Shown: piece after piece, positions 35,745 through 44,487 of the stretch
Layout of the letters: each line of letters starts with the position of its first letter
Position numbering within the stretch: the first letter of the stretch is position 1
NCBI GenBank assembly: GCA_016839245.1
Contig: JAEOUN010000051.1
Coordinates: 1 to 64,000, forward strand
Direction: 5' to 3'
DNA from: Candidatus Thorarchaeota archaeon
Lineage (GTDB): Archaea > Asgardarchaeota > Thorarchaeia > Thorarchaeales > Thorarchaeaceae
DNA length: 64,000 bases
Translations under genes and position numbers: made by a program
The notes under the pieces: generated by a model
The model's input: the letters and a program-made list of their open reading frames with translations, nothing else
Databases searched by the model: none
Told to the model about the DNA's origin: nothing

Positions 35745-36167
35745 CTATTCATGTCCAGTGACTCTCATTGTGGGCTCGAATTTGTATCCGTAGACTATGA
35801 TTCCACCTTGACCAAATTCTTTGATTTTTCTGAAGCATGCTCGGACCCTCATGCCAATCTTGACATCTTCGGGATCAATATTGACAATTTGAGCTGTGAG
35901 CCTTGTTCCTTCATCAAGTTCGACCTGAGCAACCACATATGGAATCTGTCTCTTGAAATCCTCTGGTGCTTGCCTAACAATCGCAAAGGAATAGATAGTA
36001 CCTAGTCCCTTGAAATGGAAATCTACCAACTTGCCTTTTCTTCGACATGTTGGACATACTGGCCTTGGAGGGAAATAGTGGGTTCCACATGTTTCACATT
36101 TATTGCCCTGAATATTGTACATTGCTCTAATTCGTCGCCAGATTTGTGCTACACTTTGTTCTGCCAT
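35745..36167 (-). CDS. DUF35 zinc-ribbon/OB-fold protein of the thiolase-HMGCS complex
   Basis: 140 residues: N-terminal helix, zinc ribbon CETCGTHYFPPRPVCPTC, then an OB fold (GLGTIYSFAIVRQAPEDF, YVVAQVELDEGTRLTAQI). DUF35 proteins bridge acetoacetyl-CoA thiolase and HMG-CoA synthase in archaea and bind CoA, channelling acetoacetyl-CoA between them. It is the third gene after the synthase and thiolase with only 6 bases between coding regions, matching the known complex. Confidence 0.92.
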   Translation of the reverse strand: MAEQSVAQIWRRIRAMYNIQGNKCETCGTHYFPPRPVCPTCRRKGKLVDFHFKGLGTIYSFAIVRQAPEDFKRQIPYVVAQVELDEGTRLTAQIVNIDPEDVKIGMRVRACFRKIKEFGQGGIIVYGYKFEPTMRVTGHE

Positions 36168-36173
36168 TATTAA

Positions 36174-37334
36174 TCATCTCCCAAGAATATGAACAATTGA
36201 TGTTGCACCTGTTCCACCAATGTTCACGGCTAACGCTTTTTCTGCGCCGTCAACCTGTCGTTTATCAGCGTCACCTCTGAGCTGAAGTGCAAGTTCTACT
36301 ATTTGTGCAACACCTGTTGCTCCAACAGGATGCCCTCTTGCCTTTAAGCCACCTGAAGTATTCACAGGGAATTTTCCTCCAATCTCTGTTATTCCTTCTT
36401 CTAGAGCCTTACCACCCTTACCTTTCTCTGCTATACCTACATCTTCAGTCAAAATAATTTCTCCAATTGAGAAACTATCATGTAATTCAAATACATCGAT
36501 ATCATTCAACTCAAGATTAGCTTCTTTTAGTGCATACTTGGTTGAACCAACTACTGATGACATAGTTGTGATTGATTTTCTATCATGTAGTGCTAGTGTA
36601 TCGCTTCGTTGATCCGAGGATTCAATATACACTGGTGTATCTGAATATTTCTTAGCAAGATCTGCTCTGCACATGACAAGACCCGCTGCTCCATCTGTGA
36701 TTGGTGAGGAATGGAGGATTCTTAATGGATCTGCAATCATTCCTGAACTCATCACAACATCGATGGGTACTGGTTTCTGAAACTGTGCAAAAGGATTGTG
36801 AGCTGCGTTCTTATGATTCTTGACAGTGGGTAAGGCGAGTTGCTCTTCGGTTGTGCCAAACTCATACATATGCCTACGTGCCATAAAGGCGTATAGTGCT
36901 GGAAAAGTAGCACCAAACATTCCTTCCCATTCCCAATCAGATGCGACAGCTATTGTGTTCATCGCTTCTGTCTGGTTGACATCACTCATTTTTTCGCTTC
37001 CAAGAACCAGCATAACATCATGTTCACCGGATAAGATTGACATGTATGCATGTCTAACAGCTGCGCCGCCACTTGCACACGCTGCTTCAACACTATATGC
37101 TGGGATATCACCAAGTCCACCCATATCTACAGCTAGTGCGCCAAGGTGTTCTTGTCCTGTGAATCGACCTGCACTCATATTTCCTATGACCATTCCGTCA
37201 ATATCGGCACCTGGAACCTCGGCATCAAAAATTGCATACATTCCTGCCTCTAATGTAATATCTCTGATATTCTTGTCCCATAGTTCTCCAAATTTACTCA
37301 TACCTACACCGATGATTGCTACTTTCTTACTCAT
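36174..37334 (-). CDS. Acetyl-CoA C-acetyltransferase (archaeal thiolase)
   Basis: 386 residues of the SCP2-like archaeal thiolase group. The nucleophile Cys86 lies in VEAACASGG, the ELHDSFSIGE loop is present, and the C-terminal NTSGGLKARGHPVGATG carries the catalytic His. It condenses two acetyl-CoA into acetoacetyl-CoA, the first mevalonate step. ATG start; 12 bases downstream of the HMG-CoA synthase gene and 6 upstream of DUF35, so the whole set forms one operon. Confidence 0.92.
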   Translation of the reverse strand: MSKKVAIIGVGMSKFGELWDKNIRDITLEAGMYAIFDAEVPGADIDGMVIGNMSAGRFTGQEHLGALAVDMGGLGDIPAYSVEAACASGGAAVRHAYMSILSGEHDVMLVLGSEKMSDVNQTEAMNTIAVASDWEWEGMFGATFPALYAFMARRHMYEFGTTEEQLALPTVKNHKNAAHNPFAQFQKPVPIDVVMSSGMIADPLRILHSSPITDGAAGLVMCRADLAKKYSDTPVYIESSDQRSDTLALHDRKSITTMSSVVGSTKYALKEANLELNDIDVFELHDSFSIGEIILTEDVGIAEKGKGGKALEEGITEIGGKFPVNTSGGLKARGHPVGATGVAQIVELALQLRGDADKRQVDGAEKALAVNIGGTGATSIVHILGR

Positions 37335-37346
37335 TGTTTATTCACC

Positions 37347-38390
37347 TCACCCAAGTGCCTTGATCTTTCGTCTATATTTTGCATATGTTGCATAATCAAC
37401 ATACGTCTTTCGCGCTATGTAATCATCCACTGTTGGGACTTCTCCGCGCCTTTCTTCAATTGCATCTTCAACGCGAATTGAAAACGCATCACTTCCTGCA
37501 CCTGAACCATAGGCGACAACAAAGATTCTTGATCCTGGTTTTGCGATGTCCAATATTCTTGCTAGCCCTATCATCGCTGAACCAGAGTAGGTATTTCCAA
37601 TCTGGCGAACTACCAAGCTATCTTCAAGCTTCTCTTTTGGAACTCCAAACTGCTTGCCCATAGCTACTGGAAACTTGCCATTGGGCATATGAAATACAAA
37701 ATAATCATAATCGTCTATTGTCGTATTTGTTTTCTTCAATAATAATTCTGTACCCTGTCCAACATGTCTGAAGTATGCTGGTTCACCTGTGAACCTCGCT
37801 CCATGACTTGGAAAGTCCTCTCCCTCTCGACGCCAGAAGTCGGGAGTGTCCGTGGTAAAGGATACAGTATCTTCAATTGTTGCAATGAGATTTTCAGAGC
37901 CAATCAAATATGCTGCTCCTCCTGCTGCTGCTGAATACTCCAAGGCATCACCAGGTCTGCCCTGAGCAGTATCGGCCCCAATTGCTAGTCCAATCTTTAT
38001 CATCTTTGAGCTTACAAGTCCCATTGCTGTTTGTACTGCCGCAGTTCCTGCCTTACATGCGAACTCAAAATCAGCGCATGTCATTTGGTGTGAACATCCT
38101 ATTGCCTCAGCGACTATTGTTCCTGTAGGCTTAACTGCATAGGGATGAGATTCGGATCCAATATAGACCGCTCCAATGTCAATAGGATCAATTTCTGCCA
38201 TTTTAACAGCATTTCGTGCTGCTTCTACTGATATTGTAGCTACATCCTCATCAGGTCCAGGAACTGATTTTTCAAAAACGCCAAGTCCTGGTCCGATTTT
38301 TTCTCCATCCTCACCCCAGAGTTCGGCAATATCTGAGGTTTTTATTCGGTATCGTGGGACGTAAACACCATAACCAACAATTCCAACCAT
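37347..38390 (-). CDS. Hydroxymethylglutaryl-CoA synthase
   Basis: 347 residues. Glu80 ([13 protein letters not shown]), nucleophile Cys112 ([11 protein letters not shown]) and the His region (FHMPNGKFP) are all intact. It condenses acetyl-CoA with acetoacetyl-CoA to HMG-CoA for archaeal isoprenoid lipids. The ATG at 38390 has AGGAGAAG upstream and gives the standard N-terminus [16 protein letters not shown]; an upstream TTG would add eight unneeded residues. First gene of the mevalonate-entry operon. Confidence 0.95.
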   Translation of the reverse strand: MVGIVGYGVYVPRYRIKTSDIAELWGEDGEKIGPGLGVFEKSVPGPDEDVATISVEAARNAVKMAEIDPIDIGAVYIGSESHPYAVKPTGTIVAEAIGCSHQMTCADFEFACKAGTAAVQTAMGLVSSKMIKIGLAIGADTAQGRPGDALEYSAAAGGAAYLIGSENLIATIEDTVSFTTDTPDFWRREGEDFPSHGARFTGEPAYFRHVGQGTELLLKKTNTTIDDYDYFVFHMPNGKFPVAMGKQFGVPKEKLEDSLVVRQIGNTYSGSAMIGLARILDIAKPGSRIFVVAYGSGAGSDAFSIRVEDAIEERRGEVPTVDDYIARKTYVDYATYAKYRRKIKALG

Positions 38391-38690
38391 AGCAATTCTT
38401 CTCCTATAAAACAAATCGGTGAACGTCGAACTTCGCTACGTCATTATTTTATGAGTCGGCAGTCGTCGCTCTTATGAACATTGTGTTATTACCCATCAAT
38501 CTGTAACGACTTTTACCGATTGTTTTCCATTTCCTTCGGGCATTGACGACACATTATAGATTGTCTTCTGCTATATATCACTAACGACATAACAACGATA
38601 ATTGTTGATAATTGAATAGTACTTTGTCGAATTATATTGTTGTAATTAATCCTATAAGCATCTTCTTCAAGATGTATACTGGTTGCACAA
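38391..38690. other. Gene-free divergent region
   Basis: 300 bases between the divergent HMG-CoA synthase operon and the ubiquitin-like gene. TATA-like CCTATAAG lies about 35 bases before the latter. Several ACGAC/AACGA repeats occur, but no convincing hairpin or reading frame was seen. Confidence 0.35.
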
Positions 38691-38885
38691 ATGTCAGATA
38701 CTGGAAAAACAACTCAGATTCAACGAATTACTTTAACAGAATCAAAGACTGTGGCTGAGCTTCTTCTTGAGCTAAATCTCACAACTGACCATATTGTACT
38801 GGTCGATGGAAAACAGGTTCAATTGGACTTTCTGTTGCAAGAGGATGACAGTATAGTTATTCTTCCGAAAATTGCTGGTGGCTGA
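38691..38885 (+). CDS. Ubiquitin-like MoaD/ThiS/SAMP-family protein
   Basis: 64 residues ending in Ala-Gly-Gly, the conserved di-glycine used for adenylation and thiocarboxylation or conjugation. It follows the beta-grasp pattern: strand IQRITLTESKTVAELLLEL, then HIVLVDGKQVQLDFLLQEDDSIVILPKIAGG-like strands (a VDGK turn and a QEDDSIVIL strand). It could serve molybdopterin, thiamine or tRNA thiolation, or protein modification; no E1 gene is present here. The 3' end overlaps that of the convergent PP-loop gene by 29 bases. Confidence 0.85.
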   Translation: MSDTGKTTQIQRITLTESKTVAELLLELNLTTDHIVLVDGKQVQLDFLLQEDDSIVILPKIAGG

Positions 38886-39765
38886 TTTTCTCAAGAATCT
38901 CATCCATGTTTAGTTGAATTGCTCGTTTACTTTCATTACGATAGCCTTCTACATGCTCTTTAATAGCCTGAATGAGCATTTTTGAAGTTCCCGAGCTGTA
39001 TTGTGTTGCACGCTTTTGTAGTATCGCTATCTCTTCTGGTATTCCCATCATCACTGCTAACTTCCTAAACATCAGTTTCCTGGCTGGTGTTTGCTGGGGA
39101 TCAATATTCATCACGGCTGGAATTGTCAGAGCACACGATACAAACTTTGGATGAAGATATGGAAAGAAAGGTCGAAGTTGATGGTATTCAATTACCTGAC
39201 TATCGCGTTGAATGTTTGCTTCATCTGTGACTGAATAATCTCTCCAGAGGGCCTTTTCAACAGCTTCAGGGCCTTTATCAATAAACATGCTCTCATATCT
39301 TGCATAACCCCCAAACAATTCATCTGGTCCTTGTCCTGAGATCATTATCTCATACCCTTGCTTGCGAGCTTCCTGTGAAGCAAAAAAGAATGGAATAGCA
39401 ATTTCCACATTCATTCTATCTGTCTTCTTTATCACTTGCATTATGCAATGAAGGGTTTTCCACAAATTCTCAGAATCTATTCGTACTTCGACTAAATCCA
39501 ATGATAATGCATGTGCTGATTTCTTGGAAATTATTGCATCGTGAGTGTTCTCACATCGCGCTGTTATTAATAACACATCTTTGCAATGCTGTTTTGCAAG
39601 AAGCGCAGCAAGAGAACTATCAACACCTCCTGAGAATAGAACAGCGCATCTGTTTATCCCCTCAAGGTGTCTAAATGATTCATGCAAATGGATTTGCAAT
39701 TCTGCAAGTTTTTTTTGAGGATCCGCATCTCTCTGAATTGCAGGTCGTTCTGTAATTTTTAACAT
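38857..39765 (-). CDS. Stand-alone asparagine-synthetase-type PP-loop ATPase
   Basis: 302 residues. ATP-pyrophosphatase motif LFSGGVDSSLAALL and the AsnB-like SGQGPDELFGGYARY are intact. The N-terminal glutaminase domain of true asparagine synthetase B is absent, so ammonia or another nucleophile (for instance sulfur carried by a ubiquitin-like protein) would be needed. The convergent ubiquitin-like gene makes a tRNA- or cofactor-thiolation role conceivable, but this is inference. ATG start; no other operon partner. Confidence 0.8.
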   Translation of the reverse strand: MLKITERPAIQRDADPQKKLAELQIHLHESFRHLEGINRCAVLFSGGVDSSLAALLAKQHCKDVLLITARCENTHDAIISKKSAHALSLDLVEVRIDSENLWKTLHCIMQVIKKTDRMNVEIAIPFFFASQEARKQGYEIMISGQGPDELFGGYARYESMFIDKGPEAVEKALWRDYSVTDEANIQRDSQVIEYHQLRPFFPYLHPKFVSCALTIPAVMNIDPQQTPARKLMFRKLAVMMGIPEEIAILQKRATQYSSGTSKMLIQAIKEHVEGYRNESKRAIQLNMDEILEKISHQQFSEE

Positions 39766-39823
39766 TTAGACCATGAATCCTCTGTATTTCCTAATTCTAA
39801 GACGTCCGAAGAATCAAATTATG

Positions 39824-40243
39824 TTATTTGCCAGAGGGTACGTTTTGAAGCATGACCTGGTTCACGCCTGTAATCTTGTTTAATCTCTCCTCTAATGACT
39901 TGACTTCTACGGACAACTGCTGTGGTGTGAAGTAACATTCATAGAAACATTGATCCGCAGCTTGACAAATTCCGCTAGTAAAGAGAATATCTTCAAGTCC
40001 AACTTCCATAAATACCATGGTTAATTCTTCTAAGAAACTCTTACTCAACTTATCAATTACAAGTTTCAGATACATAACACGCTCGCTATCGACAGGGTAT
40101 AGTTTTACATTGCCGTCTTTCATCACAAGAATAGTGAGGCCATATTCATGACCTATCTTCTCAACAAATTCTGCAGGTAGAGTGATTTTATCACCTTTCT
40201 CAATCTTTAGGACTCTTGCTTGAGTCATATCGCCCTTGTTCAA
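39824..40243 (-). CDS. AbrB/SpoVT-like DNA-binding protein with C-terminal sensor-like domain
   Basis: About 139 residues. Swapped-hairpin DNA-binding domain near the start (ARVLKIEKGDKITLPAEFVEKIG, then LTILVMKDGNVKLYPV), followed by a roughly 80-residue alpha/beta segment with three cysteines (GICQAADQCFYECYF) and KITGVNQVMLQNV, ACT-like in outline. The TTG at 40243 is chosen because CCGGAGG lies nine bases upstream; a GTG at 40267 would put that site inside the gene. It may regulate its upstream neighbour, the 527-residue orphan gene is just downstream. Confidence 0.68.
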   Translation of the reverse strand: MNKGDMTQARVLKIEKGDKITLPAEFVEKIGHEYGLTILVMKDGNVKLYPVDSERVMYLKLVIDKLSKSFLEELTMVFMEVGLEDILFTSGICQAADQCFYECYFTPQQLSVEVKSLEERLNKITGVNQVMLQNVPSGK

Positions 40244-40317
40244 TTGTTTCTGCCTCCGGACAGTCACTTGGGCTCAATACCTAGCTAGATTATATCTCTT
40301 ACGGGAGATGCACAAAA

Positions 40318-41898
40318 TCAATCTTTTCTTGTAAACCATCTTCGAATTTTCGCAATTGCCTCACTCTCTGGCTTTTTTACCTCATGCAGAGACCAGCATC
40401 TATCTTGACTACTATCAAATTCGAGAAACGCCACTTCTCCTTCAGATCTTATTCTTTCCATCTCTTGTAGTTGCCCATTTAGCCATGCTTTTCGTGAGAT
40501 AGGCATTCTTGAAGTTGCCTGGTCGAATAAAGTTGGATGGAGATCAAAAATCAAAGCACGTTCCTTCATGTATTCAAGAACTCCCTCTTGAAGAGTAGGA
40601 CTGATCTTTTCCCTATCTGTAAAGAATGAGGCTGCTACGGACATATTCGGAAATTTCTCAGGAAGATTAAGCGCGAACTTGAAGGAGCGATTGAATTTCG
40701 AAATATGAGTAGCTGCATCTAGGAACAGGATAGTTTCAGGTTTTCCTTCAAACTCATCTTCCGAAATATCGATCGAACTATTGGCCAATTTTTCATCTTT
40801 ATCAATCATTGATTGTATTAATTTGTCAGTGACAGGTGGAAGATCTTCTTCATTGATGTCTTCCAGTGCTTCATAATTCATATTATCATCAGAGTAATCC
40901 TGTTTTGTTTTTTCTTGTTCTTTTAAATCACCAATAGTTCTAGGTCGTCTATTTGGAGGTATATATCCAATTTCCTCTACAAGATATTGAAGAATCAAAG
41001 GAAGAAAGAGATCGTATAATGTTCCTCTTGTTTCAGTGATTAATAGAATAGTCTTGAACGAGCTTGCAGATTCAATTAATCCTGATTTATAATCCTCTGA
41101 ATCATCAAAGAACTTCATCAGGTTCTCTTCAGAATATGCCTTTGTGACTCGCTCTGTCCATTCCTGATAGACTTCTTTCATTTCTTGTTTTCTACGATCT
41201 TTGACGAGATTCATGAATTTTCCAAGATATTTTACTCCACGACTAACAGCTGTAGTAGGACTAATGAAAACAGTCATGAGTCCAACTGCTTCTCCTGCAT
41301 ATTCACTTACATCAGTACTTCGAATTTTCCCCATAACTTCTTCTGTCAAAGATGGTGGACCAAGTTTTTCTACAAGTACTTGAATCATACCTGCGATGTC
41401 CTCAAAAGATGCATCAGCCGGTCCAATATCTTCTCCAATTGGTGACGCATCCGATAGTACCTCTGCAAAGATGTTAGGTCTCTTGATTAACCATTTTAGT
41501 GGTATTTTGAAAGACTGATAGTCATGAAGCCAGGTTATCTCAGAATCCTTAGAGCCAAAGTAAAACTTGGTTGAATCTGGGAAAAGGCCATCAAAAATTC
41601 TCATAAACTGGTCAAAACCAGGCTTTGTACTAAGACCCATCTCTTCCTTTTCCATTGCATCTACTACCAGAATTAGGCTTGTTTCCTTTCTTTGTGCCAG
41701 TTTTCCCATTGTTAAAATGACTTGCTTCGGTGAGAGATAGATTAGATCACTTTCAGCATAAGGTGCATCATAAAAGGAAAATAATCCTAATCGTTTCCAA
41801 GGCTTTTTTGACAATTTTGAATTTGCCAGATGTGTGAACCATTCATAACTACGTTGATACCTTGGAATTGATTCATCATCAGTATTGGTAAATGCCAT
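40318..41898 (-). CDS. Large orphan soluble protein, unknown
   Basis: About 526 residues, no signal peptide or membrane helix. Two Rossmann-like stretches can be seen: ETSLILVVDAMEKEEMG near residue 75 and PETILFLDAATHISKFNRSF near residue 390, both hydrophobic strand followed by Asp. An acidic low-complexity linker (YSDDNMNYEALEDINEEDLPP) lies between. No P-loop is evident. ATG at 41898 with AGGTG seven bases upstream. Transcribed toward, and 50 bases upstream of, the AbrB-like gene's end region; no family recognised. Confidence 0.65.
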   Translation of the reverse strand: MAFTNTDDESIPRYQRSYEWFTHLANSKLSKKPWKRLGLFSFYDAPYAESDLIYLSPKQVILTMGKLAQRKETSLILVVDAMEKEEMGLSTKPGFDQFMRIFDGLFPDSTKFYFGSKDSEITWLHDYQSFKIPLKWLIKRPNIFAEVLSDASPIGEDIGPADASFEDIAGMIQVLVEKLGPPSLTEEVMGKIRSTDVSEYAGEAVGLMTVFISPTTAVSRGVKYLGKFMNLVKDRRKQEMKEVYQEWTERVTKAYSEENLMKFFDDSEDYKSGLIESASSFKTILLITETRGTLYDLFLPLILQYLVEEIGYIPPNRRPRTIGDLKEQEKTKQDYSDDNMNYEALEDINEEDLPPVTDKLIQSMIDKDEKLANSSIDISEDEFEGKPETILFLDAATHISKFNRSFKFALNLPEKFPNMSVAASFFTDREKISPTLQEGVLEYMKERALIFDLHPTLFDQATSRMPISRKAWLNGQLQEMERIRSEGEVAFLEFDSSQDRCWSLHEVKKPESEAIAKIRRWFTRKD

Positions 41899-41976
41899 GG
41901 GATACACCTAGTAGAATTGCCTTAATTGGCCTTATGGATTCACTACCTTTAGAGGCGTGATAAAGTTTTGTTTCTA

Positions 41977-43173
41977 TTAGTCTGTTCTAAGGGCAACAAT
42001 TGCCATAATCGCAGATGCAACTATAATTCCTACAAGTAAGAAAAGTCTCCAGTCGAAAATGAATCCGGTTGGCGTGTTTGGATCAGCTGAAGATGCAAGA
42101 ATATTTGCTGCATTTCCTAGTATGTTTAGGAGTTCACAAGATTGCCCCGCGTAGACTAGATTCCCACTGGTTGCGCCAGGTATGAATCCCCAAGAACCAT
42201 CCTCAACTTGACAGCTGAGAATGAAATCAATAACAGCACTACTGTTTACAGAAGAGATGCGATCAAATTGATCTAGAGCTTTAAGAGCATAGTATGTGCT
42301 ATAGAAGTTTGGATCACCAGTTTCTTCTCCTTCTTCAAATCCACCTGAGAAAGTAGAATCGTCTGCTTGTATAATCTGTCTCTCGAGAATCCAATTCATT
42401 GTAGCTTGGATACCTGAAACTGTTGTAATGCTAGGCAATAGATTAAGAGCCATCACTGCCGATGCTGACGCAGATACTGAAGGCATGTCATCATCAGGAC
42501 TTATTTTGTACGCATCACCTACTTTGCAATCATTAATCCATTCGATGGTTGCAGTTTCATTCCTGAGCCAACTCCATGCATCAAGACTGGAGTCGTACAA
42601 ATCAAGCATATTAATGATGAATAAAGCTTGAAATGTTGACATCATATCTGGATCACTATCAGGAGTACTACTAAATCCTCCCATGTCTGATTGAGTTTTG
42701 TTAACATAAATGATGATACCTTCTGTATCAATATCAATATCTGTGATTCCCGGATAATCTGAGTCTTTCAATATATCAAGAAGAATAATTCCCATGTATG
42801 TCATCTTCATGGTAACTGGACCAAGGAGATATTCACTAAATCCTCCATACCTTGCGTCGTCCAGGTCATCACCTTCATTTGATGTCCATTGCCTGTCAAT
42901 CAAAGCATCTAGTGCTTTTGTTATATTAATCGGCGGTGGTTTATTATCAAGAATACCAAGTTCGTTCAATGCCAGAATTGCACCGTATGTTGCATCCACT
43001 CGAACAACATCATCAGATGGTGGACTATATCCTCCTCTCTCAACGTCATATCTACCATTGATGTAGGCTCTAAGAGTATCTGATCTACTTGATGCAGACA
43101 CATTCTGTGTAGAAGCTGCCAACAATACTAGCATGAATGCAAATGCGATTGTAATTACCTTGGTTCTTTTCAT
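41977..43173 (-). CDS. Secreted membrane-anchored alpha/alpha-toroid protein (prenyltransferase-like repeats)
   Basis: About 398 residues. A signal peptide (VITIAFAFMLVLLAASTQNVSA) precedes four or five repeats of the terpenoid-cyclase/protein-prenyltransferase toroid type, each with a glycine-rich start such as ERGGYSPPSDD, ARYGGFSEYL, DMGGFSSTP and FSGGFEEGEE followed by a helix with YxALxxL. A C-terminal helix (LFLLVGIIVASAIMAIVAL) anchors it outside the cell. The repeats resemble geranylgeranyltransferase beta subunits, but an extracellular location argues for a binding or structural role. ATG at 43173 follows GGGATG. Confidence 0.78.
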   Translation of the reverse strand: MKRTKVITIAFAFMLVLLAASTQNVSASSRSDTLRAYINGRYDVERGGYSPPSDDVVRVDATYGAILALNELGILDNKPPPINITKALDALIDRQWTSNEGDDLDDARYGGFSEYLLGPVTMKMTYMGIILLDILKDSDYPGITDIDIDTEGIIIYVNKTQSDMGGFSSTPDSDPDMMSTFQALFIINMLDLYDSSLDAWSWLRNETATIEWINDCKVGDAYKISPDDDMPSVSASASAVMALNLLPSITTVSGIQATMNWILERQIIQADDSTFSGGFEEGEETGDPNFYSTYYALKALDQFDRISSVNSSAVIDFILSCQVEDGSWGFIPGATSGNLVYAGQSCELLNILGNAANILASSADPNTPTGFIFDWRLFLLVGIIVASAIMAIVALRTD

Positions 43174-43362
43174 ATAGACATCCCGGGTCAAATTTAATGT
43201 AGCTGAGAAGGTTGGCTCAGCGTGGTGTGAGTCGGACTGGGGGTCGGTTATTAACGTTTCCCCCTTTCAATAGTCGTACTAACCCGTTGAATTTTCAGAA
43301 TAAAATAACTGCTTCTATCATTTAGACATACTGATAAGACAATGTCTTCATATTATTACTTG

Positions 43363-43433
43363 GCAGTCGATGAGGCCAAAACTATAATCGGAGCATTTGC
43401 GATGACGAAACGGTGAGCAGCTGAGACTTGCCT
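43363..43433 (+). ncRNA. C/D-box guide sRNA
   Basis: Boxes in the right order and spacing: C (TCGATGA, 43368-43374), 15 bases, D' variant CGGA (43390-43393), 6 bases, C' (GCGATGA, 43400-43406), 15 bases, D (CTGA, 43422-43425). The flanks GGCAGTC and GACTTGCC pair as a terminal stem with one bulge, forming a kink-turn. It lies in a 300-base gap between two minus-strand genes. Archaeal C/D sRNAs guide 2'-O-methylation; the guide targets were not determined. Confidence 0.6.
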
Positions 43434-43472
43434 CTCTTCATTTACATGCTAAATACCAATTGGATCAAGTTA

Positions 43473-44426
43473 CTATGCATACCCAATAGGTCCTCGTTGA
43501 ATTCTACGAATGTAAGAATATGCAGAATCTGCAGCAATTGCCCCATGACCTACTGCAACAGCAATTTGCTTCATTGATTCAACTACATCTCCTGCTGCAA
43601 ATACGCCTGGTATATTCGTTGCCTGTTTTGCATTCACAAATATCTCTCCGCGCTCATTTGTTTCTACGCCTATGCTCTTCGCTAGAGCACTCTCTGGTTT
43701 AGAACCAAGTGCAATGAATACACCATCAATTTGAAGTGAATTCTGTTCCTTTGTTTTTAGATTCTCCAATACAAGTTCCTTGACAAGATCATCGCCTTTA
43801 ATTTCCTTGACAATGGTATTCCAAAGAATCTCAACATCTGAATTGAAGATATAATCCTGAACGATTTTCTCTGCACGGAGTTCATCTCTTCTGTGGATGA
43901 GATAGACTTTCTTTGTGACTTCTGTGAGATATAATGCCTCAGTGACAGCAGTATTTCCCCCGCCGACAACAGCAACCGTCTTGTCTCTGAATAATGGGCC
44001 GTCACATGTGGCGCAGAATGAAACACCTCGACCTGTAAGCATCTCTTCTCCCGGCGCATTCAGATGTTTGTGTCCTCCCCCAGTAGCCATGATAATCGCT
44101 TTTGCTCGATATACGCCACGACGTGTATCTAGAAGAAAATCACCATTTTCTCCTTCTCTCTCGATGCTTCGTACATCAGTGATTTCCTTAATGATTGCAC
44201 CAGATTTCTTCACTTGTTCTTTCATCTTATTTGCTAGGTCAATACCGACAATGAAGGTGTAACCCGGATAATTCTCTATTCCAGGACTTGTAGCTTGAGC
44301 CCCGCCTAAGACTTTAGATTCGAGTAATAATGTCTTTAATCCATATCTGGCTCCGTATATGGCCGCTGTCATCCCCGCAGGACCGCCACCAATCACGATT
44401 AATTCATAATCCAAGTCTTCTGTCAA
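43473..44426 (-). CDS. trxB: Thioredoxin reductase
   Basis: About 317 residues, standard length. FAD site ELIVIGGGPAGMTAAIYGAR, active-site disulfide FCATCDGPLF and NADPH site VAVVGGGNTAVTEALYL are present, and the end VFAAGDVVESMKQIAVAVGHG is typical. It reduces thioredoxin-like proteins with NAD(P)H or a flavin donor. The TTG at 44426 has GGAGAG seven bases upstream; the in-frame ATG at 44477 would add 17 residues without a site and is less likely. A short gap separates it from the P-loop gene upstream. Confidence 0.92.
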   Translation of the reverse strand: MTEDLDYELIVIGGGPAGMTAAIYGARYGLKTLLLESKVLGGAQATSPGIENYPGYTFIVGIDLANKMKEQVKKSGAIIKEITDVRSIEREGENGDFLLDTRRGVYRAKAIIMATGGGHKHLNAPGEEMLTGRGVSFCATCDGPLFRDKTVAVVGGGNTAVTEALYLTEVTKKVYLIHRRDELRAEKIVQDYIFNSDVEILWNTIVKEIKGDDLVKELVLENLKTKEQNSLQIDGVFIALGSKPESALAKSIGVETNERGEIFVNAKQATNIPGVFAAGDVVESMKQIAVAVGHGAIAADSAYSYIRRIQRGPIGYA

Positions 44427-44487
44427 TTTTCTTCTCTCCGTCGATTTTGTCCCATTTAGTATGATATCAAGACACATATCCGCTTAA

